Assembly (NCBI GenBank): GCA_044225555.1
Contig: JBGAIM010000011.1
Span: 62,001 to 126,000, forward strand
Length of the DNA stretch: 64,000 nucleotides
Reading direction: 5' to 3'
Origin: JADLHS01 sp044225555
GTDB lineage: Bacteria > Verrucomicrobiota > Verrucomicrobiia > Limisphaerales > JADLHS01
The notes under the pieces were generated by a model that had not been told where the DNA came from, ran no database searches, and saw nothing but the letters and a program-made list of their open reading frames with translations. Each line of letters starts with the position of its first letter. Position 1 is the stretch's first letter. Below are positions 47,301-55,037 of this stretch, piece by piece. The position numbers were made by a program, and so were the translations under genes.

Positions 47301-47523
47301 CGGACGCGTTGGATCCGGAGATGATCGCCAGGCGCACCGCGGAAGAGTTGGTTTGCGCATGCGTTGCGGTCACCCACAATAAGAACAAGACCAGCAGAAA
47401 GTTAATCTGCCACTGGGAGCGCTGAAGCTCTGCTGCCGTCAAACTTGGCTCGCGCCTGCCCGCCAGGCACCTCGGCTGCACCTGCCACAACAAGACCGAA
47501 ATCATTGTAATGCCCACTCTCAT
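44353..47523 (-). CDS. Giant CsgG-like protein B, 5' part (CsgG repeats, helical middle, propeller start)
   Basis: About 1056 residues from ATG 47523 (a TTG lies 18 nt upstream). The export segment is QINFLLVLFLLWVTATHA (about 45-62). Two tandem CsgG-like segments follow: VRLAIISGSNASAGAADLL, LERDQIEKVYREQGLSG, LGQVLGADGLLLL, then VPVSVVNLRSAVSS and FVLERQKLQQVSEEKDL. A long helical region (about 360-860) resembles the same region of giant A at 49341, and propeller-like strands begin near 930 (VAILDLKTERWQVIE, LYAATRDLIVEIQ). It ends abruptly in mid-propeller at the frameshift described at 43002-44355. The intact product would be about 1520 residues. The Sel1 gene lies 63 nt upstream. Confidence 0.85.
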   Translation of the reverse strand: MRVGITMISVLLWQVQPRCLAGRREPSLTAAELQRSQWQINFLLVLFLLWVTATHAQTNSSAVRLAIISGSNASAGAADLLTVELSKLPNLQVLERDQIEKVYREQGLSGANKDYLRLGQVLGADGLLLLDYGAEAAGAGDPAIKLPSFAPTAATKTLVLNARLVAVKPGVVLAAERFAVESDRLTEWASAYVRRLQPMLPKLAVLAKDAVPVSVVNLRSAVSSAEAPELERQLQTLAVQRLSREPRLFVLERQKLQQVSEEKDLLADETAFWNGAWLLEGVVDQNSYSKFTMTLNVKLTPAKGGKPVQFEVSGSRTNLADVINALAAKVVTALQIAYIAEEWKAADEAAQFYEEAKWALRWGVFAQAQSAADAAWALGKHDLECALLRGRAYVAGVNARLTPYSTLKSHLSPGVDAQGVPVSPPPTEAGIEAHIRETLAEHAWGGFYKKGPKNQHGGIVVDFVFPTGLPSPDNIEQARRTLELYLEFCQTSPEGQPKVLSRGPGWNDWRNSDWYQLGIDELLAASKVLQNFYFVPQRDRSAAASLAELRSLARSVATTISESPSVQDSFYVGGRIATHDELAHTMGEYPNMFSCMAEWGCFWQERPEDTLALYRKLMESPVFCYFHSVFWDRGVLHPRLVEWDERDRQRLPRLWDDFTRELGSSTNLLLQMEAKALARADAPDEESAKKAEREWWGIVRSNRAELVGNNVELFYMGWRFVPSAETEELNREYWNKTIPAFKAATARASFVKVFEDQKRFLREGQPYVFQQFVEVFRDQSYSQQQALELLPLINAYMSNLLAKAQQADGSQKSRLQNDAKFVQNYLQSKTEKIAHPDAPPTSQQLAQPVQAPKPKPARAAKPLATPREISDVITNIILAQRFLEIPLGELSPDTITAVYISAHHLLSDKLLLDLQFGRAIRSGDPQGNWVSLRYAAIPAVAILDLKTERWQVIECAETDFSEHNPFYHHTALWGGDVFTSQGGRVRKYDMARKAWIELELPDVGNCGLFVVNDRLYAATRDLIVEIQEGGAGMRILASNRRQPPASTLDSEALSAR

Positions 47524-47604
47524 CTCCAAATCATAAGACAATCCGCGCGACCAAAGCCTTTGATCAATACGGTTACCTGGTTCGAGCCCAGGGCGGCGCG
47601 GAGT

Positions 47605-49344
47605 CTATTCATGTTCAGGGATCGTCTGCCGCAAAGCCGTAGCAACCTTCTTTAGGTCTGCTTGGAGTTCCGATAGTCGCGTCTGTGCAGACTTCAGTTC
47701 CTCGGGGGACATCCGTTCCTCCTGCTTGCGAATTTCTTCGCGCGCTTTGGCGTTCCCATTTCGCGCCGCAATGTTGAACCAGGCCCAGGCCGCGGGTGTG
47801 GATTTCGGAGTGTTCAGGCCCTGGTCATAGAACTCACCGATACGAAAGGCCGTCGCGCCGTCACCGAGCGCCGATTTGAGATAAAGCGACAACACGGCAT
47901 CGGCCTCGGGAGGATGCGGAGGGCCTCCGAGAGTGAGATGGCGGTCCATGGGGAAGATCAGCAGCATTCCCGATGAACCACCGACCACCGGCTTGTATTC
48001 GATCATCTTGGCCAAGTCCTCCGGAGAGTAGTTCCATCTGCTGTTCAGAACCATTTTGCTGTAGCAACGGGCGGCCATCACCAAGTCGCGATCCGTTCCC
48101 CAGCCATTTTCGTAACGGATCTTGAGATCACCCCATTTCCCAATGCGCTCCAGCAAAGCCACCGGACGTTCACTGTGGTGTCGCGGCTCGCCAATCCCGC
48201 ACGCGTAGAGTTCCGCCAGTTGGTAAATGGCGTCTTTCAAATCCTGGTCGGCAGCGGCGCGGATCAATTCCAGCGCGCGCGCTTCGTCCGGCGCCACGGC
48301 CTTGCCTTCAAGGTACATCATGCCGAGATGATACTGACCGCCAGCCCAGCCCTGCTCTGCCGAGCGGCGATACCAGCGTAACGCTCCAAATAAATCCGGG
48401 CGGGTCAGGTGGCGTTCAGTGCCCTCTCCCACCCACTCGACTTGTTCGCAACGATAGCCCATCAGACATTCGGCCCACGGACTCCGGGCCTCGGCGGCTT
48501 TCCTGAGCCATTCCATGGCTTTGGCACGATCTCGCTCCACACCGTTCCCGCTCCAATAACAAAGATAAAGCTGGACCATCGCATCGGTCTGACCTTCCTC
48601 GGCGGCCTGCCGATAAAACGGAACGGCTTCGTCAGCATCGCCCTTTTCCTCGTAAAGCAATCCCAGGTTCAACCGGGCGAGCCCACGGTCCTTGTCGCTC
48701 GCCGACTTTTGACTCGTGGCCTTCTCAAACCAGCGAATGGCTTCATCCAAATTCGTTGCCACGCCGTCACCGAAACGATAGGCACGCCCAATTTCCACCA
48801 TCGCGACGGGGTGGCCCTGACTAGCAGCCAACCGGAACCACCGCAACGCCTCTTTCATATCGGCCGGCACTCCCTCGCCTTCGCGATAGAGAATCCCCAA
48901 ATTCGCCTGCGACTGCGCCAGCCCGCGGTCGGCGGCGTATCGGTACCACTCAATGGCCTTGGCGAGATCGTTCGTCCCGAGCCGCCCGCGCTGATAAAGC
49001 AGTCCCAGGTTGTTGGCCGAAGGCAGATAGCCGGCTTGAATTGCACGCCGATACCACGCCGCGCCTCCAGCCGGATCCGGCGGCACCCGGAGCCCCTCCG
49101 CGTGGCAATAGCCGAGATAGTGCAGCGCGGAGGCATCGCCGGCTTCGGCCAGGCGTTGAACTTCAGGCAGCGACACGGTCTGCCACTTCTTTAGCAACTC
49201 AGAAAGCGCTGGCCAATTGGTTGAAGGATTGCCGGCCGCTAGTAGCCGAAGCGAGCTGTTAACCAGGCAAACCAACAGCATTGCGAACAGTCCAACACGG
49301 GCGGAACGCATCCAAAAGCGAAACAGTTTTGCGGGCTGGTTCAT
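47605..49344 (-). CDS. Sel1-repeat (SLR) exported protein
   Basis: A 579-residue protein with a signal peptide (VGLFAMLLVCLVNSSLRLLAAG, quoted to 20: VGLFAMLLVCLVNSSLRLLA). From residue 65 it has at least eight Sel1-like TPR repeats: LAEAGDASALHYLGYCHAEG, IQAGYLPSANNLGLLYQRG, DRGLAQSQANLGILYREGEG, SQGHPVAMVEIGRAYRFGDG. These form a superhelical scaffold for protein-protein contacts. A further set near 500 (SALGDGATAFRIGEFYDQG) precedes a charged coiled-coil-like end. ATG 49344 overlaps the stop of the upstream giant A by 4 nt (ATGA), so its translation is coupled to it. It is likely a periplasmic partner of the giants. Confidence 0.9.
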   Translation of the reverse strand: MNQPAKLFRFWMRSARVGLFAMLLVCLVNSSLRLLAAGNPSTNWPALSELLKKWQTVSLPEVQRLAEAGDASALHYLGYCHAEGLRVPPDPAGGAAWYRRAIQAGYLPSANNLGLLYQRGRLGTNDLAKAIEWYRYAADRGLAQSQANLGILYREGEGVPADMKEALRWFRLAASQGHPVAMVEIGRAYRFGDGVATNLDEAIRWFEKATSQKSASDKDRGLARLNLGLLYEEKGDADEAVPFYRQAAEEGQTDAMVQLYLCYWSGNGVERDRAKAMEWLRKAAEARSPWAECLMGYRCEQVEWVGEGTERHLTRPDLFGALRWYRRSAEQGWAGGQYHLGMMYLEGKAVAPDEARALELIRAAADQDLKDAIYQLAELYACGIGEPRHHSERPVALLERIGKWGDLKIRYENGWGTDRDLVMAARCYSKMVLNSRWNYSPEDLAKMIEYKPVVGGSSGMLLIFPMDRHLTLGGPPHPPEADAVLSLYLKSALGDGATAFRIGEFYDQGLNTPKSTPAAWAWFNIAARNGNAKAREEIRKQEERMSPEELKSAQTRLSELQADLKKVATALRQTIPEHE

Positions 49345-52300
49345 GGCGTTTGCGGCGTGGTTGTCGGCGACGCGGGCAGGGTTGCCTTGGCACGTCGCCG
49401 GTCCCGCTGCGCGGCAAATTCTCTTTCCATCGCTGCATCAGCGATGAACCAGTGGCCACAATACTTCGGTCCGCCCAAGACGAGTCCACCGGGGACGCGA
49501 AGCCAGAACGCCATGTTGCCCACGCGCTGTTGAAAGCGCAGGAATATCATCGGAAACCCGAAATTGGATGGCTCCAGGATGTCGGTGGGTCGTCCATTGA
49601 TGATTGGCAAATCGGGCAACCCGTTGGTCGGAAATCGCACAGCCACCGCCAGCGGCTCGCGAGCGTCCGGCGTAAAACAGAACAGCGTGGCATCACGTGC
49701 ATCTGAAAACCTCATGGGTTCGGGATTGCCCATTCCCAACCGTCGAGGGGCGAGCGCCCAGAGCGTTCTCCCCTCGGTCGCTATCTGGCTGTTTTCCATC
49801 GGATAATTCTTCGGCCAATCCCACCGCAGCGGAGGCAGAAGCTTTTCAGCAGCGGGTGGCGGAATGCGAATCCAAGTTTCTTCCATCAGCAACGATTCAG
49901 CCGGGCCGTCGTTCCAGAAACCAACGAGGTAGCGCCGCGCATAGGGGCCGGTGAGCAACCGCTGCGCGCCGGCCGTTGAAAAATAATCCGCCGTCAGGTT
50001 GAAGAACCCGTTCGTTCCCCTCAACGGCAGCGGACGGATACTCCACTGCCCACCCGTCGAATCAAACACGAGAAAATCGTCGTGCGCCAGCGCACCGAGC
50101 CTGCCATCCGCCAGCGCAAAAATCTGCGTGTCGGCCGACCATAACGGATCAATCTCGTTGGCCGGCGGCGTGCGCCGGGAACTGACGAGCACCTGGACGT
50201 TTCCCGATTCCAGGTTCACCGCCAGCAAGCCGTCGCCACGGCCCACGAACAGCCGCCCGCCCAGCCAGACGAGAGAGGATGCCCCCTCCATCGGCACGGA
50301 GATTTCCTTCCAGTTCCTCGTCTGGAATACGTACTGCCAAAGTCGCCCTCCTGACTCCGCGAACAGCGCGTTCTCGGAAACCTCAAACAGCCGGCCAGCA
50401 ACTCCCTGCTGTTTGGGAAACGGAATCTCCTCCGTTACACCGCGCTGCGGGTCCACCACGAGAAAACTCGTCGGGTAGGAACCGCCAAATTCTCCGGACT
50501 GTGGGTCGAGATAGCGGACCCGCACCCAGAGGCGGCCATGACGATACATCATTCCATCGAACTGCGGAGTGCGATAAGAATCGTCTCCGCCCGGAGCCGT
50601 TTTCCAGGGGATGAACCGTGCTTCGACCACGGCGGCGGCGGCCAAAGCCGGTGCCGGCGGGGGACTCGCTTTAGCGGCACCAGCGCTTTGACGCAGGCTG
50701 GTTAACTTGTAGTTGAACCGATTGGACCGGGTTTGACACCATCGTTCCATAAGAGGCAACAGTTCCCGCGCCTGTTCCGGCGTCTCCATTTTCACACTCG
50801 TGTTCGGAAAGAACTGTTCCATCACGGCGACATTCGTGTTGGCCGGGTCTGCCAGAAAGACCATCCGCAAACGGTGCTTGAAGCCGGCAAACGGTTCGTG
50901 AGCGAACGCCTTGTACATGTCGTCATCCCTCGTCTTTTTTGTCAACGCCACGCGCGTCCGTTCCACGAGCATCGCCTGCTCCGCATCCCGGAGCAGCAAC
51001 GCACGATCCTCCCACATTGCCGACACCAGCTCTTCTTCAGCCCGGCGCAAGCTCCCTTGTTCATCGTCCGGCGCCAGCAGGAGCGCCAGGAACAATCCTT
51101 CCAACCGTACCGCCGGGTTGGTGCTGGCTCGCGCGTCATCCACCAACTGCCGCATCACGGCAGGTGCGCGCTGGCGGTCCGGCCAGGTCCAACCAATGAT
51201 CCGCGGAAGGCCAGCCGCCTTCGCGCCTGCGGACAGGAGATCGCGATAAAATCCCAGCGCATCTTCCGGCCGCTCGAACGCCATTCCCCCTTCCCTCCAC
51301 CGCAACGCCGCAAAAGTCAGACGCGGGTCGTTCCACTTCACCGCATTAGTCATGGCTGCGCCCTGCACATCCAACCCCTTCAACATGCGGCGGGCGCTGG
51401 ACCGCAGCGCGAGTAGATCGTCCGCGTGTTCGGACCGCATCTCGGCGGCGTAATAGTAACCCTCCAACTGGTTGAAGGCCTGCCGCAGTAATCGCATACC
51501 CGGCGTGAAGGAATCCAGCGAATTGGTGCTGCCAAAGAACACCGGCGCGTTCTGAAGAACGAATTCCAGCCCGCGGTCCAGTTTGGGAAACGCTGACGCA
51601 TCCGGCACCTGCAGCACGTGCATGCCGTCATCACCGTTCACGGAACTATCCGGCATGCTCTCGACGTACGCACGCACCAGCAACTGTGCCGCCTCAGGAG
51701 TCCGCCGCCCCAACGCCCAGGCCGATTCAGCCGCCGCCTGCGCCTGCGGGTAGAGCTTCCACCGATATGCCCACTGCGCCTCCCCATAAAATTGATTCGC
51801 TTCATCCGCCGGCTCCCAAGGCGCAGGGTCTCGATTGATGATGAGCGCTTTCAGAATCCCATCTGCGAGGTGATTGATGACTTCAGCCAGGTTCGTGCGG
51901 TTGCCAGCGGCTTCGATTGGCAGCGGCGCAGCGCCTCCGGGCGGCACCAACCTCGCGCTGATCGTGATGGTGTCCGGCGCTAAACCATTTCGATCCACCC
52001 CGCCATCCAGGAGATAACTCCCGTCCCAAAACGCGGTGTCGTCCAGACCGTTCAAGTCCTTCTCCCCGGTCAGCAATTGCATCCGCCTTCGTTCCAGAAC
52101 AAACAGCCGCCTTTCCCGGCTCAATCGCTCGATCGCCAGCAATGTCAATTGCCGTTCGGTTTCACGCGATTCCGACGATTGAATCGCCGAACGCAAATTC
52201 ACCACGGAGATGGGCACGGCGTCCTTGGCCAGAACTCCCAGTTTGGGCAGCAATGGGTTTAGATGAGTTGAGACTCCACCAGCCCACGGCGCGAGGTTCG

Positions 52301-52700
52301 GAATCGGCCAGGGATACCGTTCACTGGAAAGCAGCACTCCAGGCTTCACGGCGACGAGTTGAATTCTCAACCACTCATTCGTGCCCTCCCTGCCTGTCTC
52401 CAGCAGCAGAAGACCGTCCGCTCCCAGCAATTGGCCCAACTTCAAATAGTCCCGGTTTCCTCCGGCCAACGTCTGCTCGCGATAGACCTTCTCGATCTGC
52501 GCACGCTCCAACAACCGGAGTTCCGGCTGCCGCGAAAGCTCGACCGCCAGCAAATCGGCAAGCGCCCCCGTCGTTTTCGCTTCCGAAATAATTGCCAGCC
52601 GAGGCGGGGCATCGTTCGTTTGCGCAGACATTCCACCGACCGCGAACAACGTCACGATCAGCATCAAATAGGAAAGCGCCCTGCCGCCCGGCCATTTCAC
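49341..52700 (-). CDS. Giant CsgG-like / propeller protein A
   Basis: A 1119-residue exported protein starting at GTG 52700, whose GTGA overlaps the anti-sigma stop. Signal peptide LMLIVTLFAVGGMSAQ (12-27). First CsgG-like segment about 33-145 (RLAIISEAKTTGALADLLA, LERAQIEKVYREQTLAG, LGQLLGADGLLLL); second about 160-285 (VPISVVNLRSAIQSSESRE, FVLERRRMQLLTGEKDL, SYLLDGGVDRNGL). A helical middle follows to about 680, then a propeller-like region about 690-1090 (GGRLFVGRGDGLLAVNLESG; DGRLGALAHDDFLVFD). Unlike B and C, it lacks EF-hands. It aligns with giant B along most of its length, so the two arose by duplication. CsgG-type domains form outer-membrane export channels in curli systems, but these segments may only share the fold. 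Confidence 0.87.
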   Translation of the reverse strand: MKWPGGRALSYLMLIVTLFAVGGMSAQTNDAPPRLAIISEAKTTGALADLLAVELSRQPELRLLERAQIEKVYREQTLAGGNRDYLKLGQLLGADGLLLLETGREGTNEWLRIQLVAVKPGVLLSSERYPWPIPNLAPWAGGVSTHLNPLLPKLGVLAKDAVPISVVNLRSAIQSSESRETERQLTLLAIERLSRERRLFVLERRRMQLLTGEKDLNGLDDTAFWDGSYLLDGGVDRNGLAPDTITISARLVPPGGAAPLPIEAAGNRTNLAEVINHLADGILKALIINRDPAPWEPADEANQFYGEAQWAYRWKLYPQAQAAAESAWALGRRTPEAAQLLVRAYVESMPDSSVNGDDGMHVLQVPDASAFPKLDRGLEFVLQNAPVFFGSTNSLDSFTPGMRLLRQAFNQLEGYYYAAEMRSEHADDLLALRSSARRMLKGLDVQGAAMTNAVKWNDPRLTFAALRWREGGMAFERPEDALGFYRDLLSAGAKAAGLPRIIGWTWPDRQRAPAVMRQLVDDARASTNPAVRLEGLFLALLLAPDDEQGSLRRAEEELVSAMWEDRALLLRDAEQAMLVERTRVALTKKTRDDDMYKAFAHEPFAGFKHRLRMVFLADPANTNVAVMEQFFPNTSVKMETPEQARELLPLMERWCQTRSNRFNYKLTSLRQSAGAAKASPPPAPALAAAAVVEARFIPWKTAPGGDDSYRTPQFDGMMYRHGRLWVRVRYLDPQSGEFGGSYPTSFLVVDPQRGVTEEIPFPKQQGVAGRLFEVSENALFAESGGRLWQYVFQTRNWKEISVPMEGASSLVWLGGRLFVGRGDGLLAVNLESGNVQVLVSSRRTPPANEIDPLWSADTQIFALADGRLGALAHDDFLVFDSTGGQWSIRPLPLRGTNGFFNLTADYFSTAGAQRLLTGPYARRYLVGFWNDGPAESLLMEETWIRIPPPAAEKLLPPLRWDWPKNYPMENSQIATEGRTLWALAPRRLGMGNPEPMRFSDARDATLFCFTPDAREPLAVAVRFPTNGLPDLPIINGRPTDILEPSNFGFPMIFLRFQQRVGNMAFWLRVPGGLVLGGPKYCGHWFIADAAMEREFAAQRDRRRAKATLPASPTTTPQTP

Positions 52701-53290
52701 GATGAGGCCCCCATGGCACGCGCTTCGATCCGATACCCGCTCACGCGTGCTGCGTGCGATTCACTGCTCCAAACCAGTCTGCTGCCGGCCAGGATGATGT
52801 TGCCCCGCGCATCTGCCAGCACATCACACACCTCACCGTTCAACCGGATTTGTTGCCCGCTGGAGGTGATGATCTGGCAACAACCATCGGGGCCGCAGAT
52901 GTTCAAGTAAATGGCCGGCGAATCCGGCACATCGGCCTTTTCCGCCAGCACCAACTGCATCCCGTCCTTGTCCAAAATCACCGCCTGCACCTGATTGGGA
53001 AACAGCGCACGAACCTCATGAATCAATCTTTCACTCTGCAAAAAATTCTGCGCGACTTGCGTCGCCCGGGCTCCGCGCCAGTGTCCAATGACGAAACCGA
53101 TCAACACACACGCCCCGGCCAGCGACAATCCCCACGCCAGCTTCGGCCAGAAGGAATGTTGCCTGGTCGGGGACACACGGCCCACGCGCAAGGCGGCACC
53201 AACGCGGTTGGGAAATTCCGCCCAGTGTCCGTCACCGCGGCCGGGGACTTTTGCGGATTTCAAGAGCTGGTTGAGTTCGGCGTCGTTCAT
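52697..53290 (-). CDS. Single-span membrane protein, probable anti-sigma factor
   Basis: A 197-residue protein: cytoplasmic N-terminus about 1-46 (MNDAELNQLLKSAKVP), one transmembrane helix (about 49-69: KLAWGLSLAGACVLIGFVIG), then a periplasmic beta-rich domain (YLNICGPDGCCQIITSSGQ; ADARGNIILAGSRLVW). It has no zinc-binding ASD motif (HxxxCxxC). The call rests on topology and on its position 1 nt after the ECF sigma factor gene. Its stop overlaps the start of giant A. It may hold the sigma factor at the membrane until a periplasmic signal arrives. Confidence 0.75.
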   Translation of the reverse strand: MNDAELNQLLKSAKVPGRGDGHWAEFPNRVGAALRVGRVSPTRQHSFWPKLAWGLSLAGACVLIGFVIGHWRGARATQVAQNFLQSERLIHEVRALFPNQVQAVILDKDGMQLVLAEKADVPDSPAIYLNICGPDGCCQIITSSGQQIRLNGEVCDVLADARGNIILAGSRLVWSSESHAARVSGYRIEARAMGASS

Positions 53291-53291
53291 G

Positions 53292-53846
53292 TTACGAACG
53301 GTTTTTTTGCAACCATCGTTTGAGTTTGCGCCGCGCCGCGAAGACGCGCCAGGAGACCGTGGTCTCGGAACAACCCAGCACCCGCGCCGCTTCGGCGTGA
53401 TTCATGTCCTCATAGACTGTCAGCACGATGGCCGCTCGCTGTTTGACGGGAAGCTTCATCAGGGCTTCCTGCACCTGCCGGGTTTGCGCTTCGGACGCTC
53501 GATCCTCCGGGCTGGATTTTGCTCCCGCCATGCGTTCCTGTTCAGCCCAGTTACGATGCACTTGCTCACGGCGGGCATGGCTCGTTCGCCAGTTGAGACA
53601 GGCGTGCACCGCGATCTGGTAAAGCCACGAGGAGAATTTTGCTTCACCGCGAAAGTCCGCCAGCCGTTGGAAGGCGCGGATGAAGCTCTCCTGCGCCAAG
53701 TCGGCGGAGTCGGCCAGCGAGCCGGTCATACGATAAGTCAATGCGTGAATCATGCGTTGATGACGCAACACCAGTTCCCCGAAGGCTTGCGTATCGCCCT
53801 CACGGCTTTTGCGAATCCACCCCAGTTCATCCTCAGAGTCGCCCAT
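53292..53846 (-). CDS. ECF-type RNA polymerase sigma factor (RpoE-like)
   Basis: A 184-residue sigma factor from ATG 53846 (MGDSEDELGWIRKSREGDTQ); a longer frame starts at 53915. Region 2: LVLRHQRMIHALTYRMTGS, ADLAQESFIRAFQRLADFRG and FSSWLYQIAVHACLNW. Region 4: LPVKQRAAIVLTVYEDMNHA and VLGCSETTVSWRVFAARRKL. Regions 3 and 1.1 are absent, as expected in the ECF class. It should transcribe the cluster 37.4-53.8 kb and is probably autoregulated, from the 114-nt gap (53847-53960) shared with the divergent wecA-like gene. I could not define its promoter consensus. Confidence 0.93.
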   Translation of the reverse strand: MGDSEDELGWIRKSREGDTQAFGELVLRHQRMIHALTYRMTGSLADSADLAQESFIRAFQRLADFRGEAKFSSWLYQIAVHACLNWRTSHARREQVHRNWAEQERMAGAKSSPEDRASEAQTRQVQEALMKLPVKQRAAIVLTVYEDMNHAEAARVLGCSETTVSWRVFAARRKLKRWLQKNRS

Positions 53847-53960
53847 GCGCCTTCGATTTGACTGATATGACAACCGGCAACGCCCAATCCTTTGAAAAAT
53901 CTGCGACAAAGACAAGTCATGTTGAATCTACGCACCTTTCTGTCACACTTCCCGAACACG

Positions 53961-54944
53961 ATGGGCCAACTGAACTTTCCCAACAACGCCTACCTGGCGG
54001 CGTTCGTCAGCGCGTTTCTCACCACACTGCTGGTGCTGCCGGTCTGGCGGGTCTGGTGTGAGCGCGTCGGACTGGTGGATGACCCGGGCCACCGCAAAAT
54101 CCATAACACGCCGACTCCCCTCGCCGGCGGACTCGCGGTGTTGACTGGCCTGATCCTGCCCATCGCCGCCGCCGTGGCCGTGCTCAAACTAAATGGCAGC
54201 CGTATCTCCAGCGAGGATCTGCTCACCTATGGCTTGAACAAACGCGCGCTGCAACTGGCGGCCATCGTCGCCGGCGCATTGGGCATGGTCGTCCTCGGCC
54301 TGCTCGACGACAAACATGAATTGAAACCGTTGATGAAATTCAGCGGACAATTTCTCGTCGCATTACTGGTCGCGGCGGCGGGCGTGCGCATCACGCTGTT
54401 TGTGCCCAGTCCGGTATTCAGTTATGCCATCACGATCCTCTGGCTGCTCACCGTCATCAACGCCTTCAACTTCATGGATAACATGAACGGACTCTGCGCG
54501 GGGCTCGGCGCGATCGGCGCCGGGTTGTTTGCCATCATCGCCGCGTCGCAGGGTCAATATCTGGTGGCATTGATCGCGTTTCTCACCTGTGGTTCCCTGC
54601 TCGGATTTCTGCCGCACAATTTCCCGAATGCCCGTGCGTTCCTCGGCGATTCCGGCAGTCATCTGGTGGGTTATCTGCTCGCGGTGATCGCCATTCTGCC
54701 CCATTTTTACTCGGAGAAAAATCCCCGGACGCTGGCCGTGCTTACGCCACTGCTCGTGCTCGCCGTGCCGCTCGCGGATCTCGCGTGGGTCGTAATTCTG
54801 CGCACGCGCAAAGGCCAACCGTTTTACATCGGCGATACCAACCATCTTTCGCATCGCCTCGTTCGTTCGGGGTTGAATCGCACGGTGGCGGTCATCTTGA
54901 TCTGGCTGCTGGCGGCGGGCATCGGCGCGCTGGCGCTGTTGTAG
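53961..54944 (+). CDS. WecA/MraY-type phosphoglycosyl transferase
   Basis: A 327-residue integral membrane enzyme transferring a sugar-1-phosphate from a UDP-sugar to undecaprenyl phosphate, the first step of a surface-polymer pathway. ATG 53961 (MGQLNFPNNAYLAA) is preferred over the 69-nt longer form. About ten transmembrane helices are visible. Catalytic signatures: LGLLDDKHELKP, INAFNFMDNMNGLCAG and FLGDSGSHLVGYLL, with the HRKIHNTPTPLAGG loop typical of the WecA branch. Which sugar is transferred is unknown. It is divergent from the ECF sigma gene. Confidence 0.93.
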   Translation: MGQLNFPNNAYLAAFVSAFLTTLLVLPVWRVWCERVGLVDDPGHRKIHNTPTPLAGGLAVLTGLILPIAAAVAVLKLNGSRISSEDLLTYGLNKRALQLAAIVAGALGMVVLGLLDDKHELKPLMKFSGQFLVALLVAAAGVRITLFVPSPVFSYAITILWLLTVINAFNFMDNMNGLCAGLGAIGAGLFAIIAASQGQYLVALIAFLTCGSLLGFLPHNFPNARAFLGDSGSHLVGYLLAVIAILPHFYSEKNPRTLAVLTPLLVLAVPLADLAWVVILRTRKGQPFYIGDTNHLSHRLVRSGLNRTVAVILIWLLAAGIGALALL

Positions 54945-54955
54945 CACGAGCCCCG

Positions 54956-55026
54956 GCAGCGCCGGCCTCCGGCCCGGCGAATTTCGAAGGAGTCCCGCAT
55001 GCCGCCGGGCTGGAGGCTGGCGCTCC
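54956..55026. repeat. Imperfect inverted repeat between convergent genes
   Basis: Arms of 24 nt (GCAGCGCCGGCCTCCGGCCC... at 54956-54979 and its near reverse complement at 55003-55026) are separated by 23 nt. It lies between the wecA-like stop and the ClC stop, so it may act as a bidirectional terminator. It also looks like the REP-type palindromes common in related genomes. There is no T-run. Confidence 0.65.
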
Positions 55027-55037
55027 GAAACCTGCGG

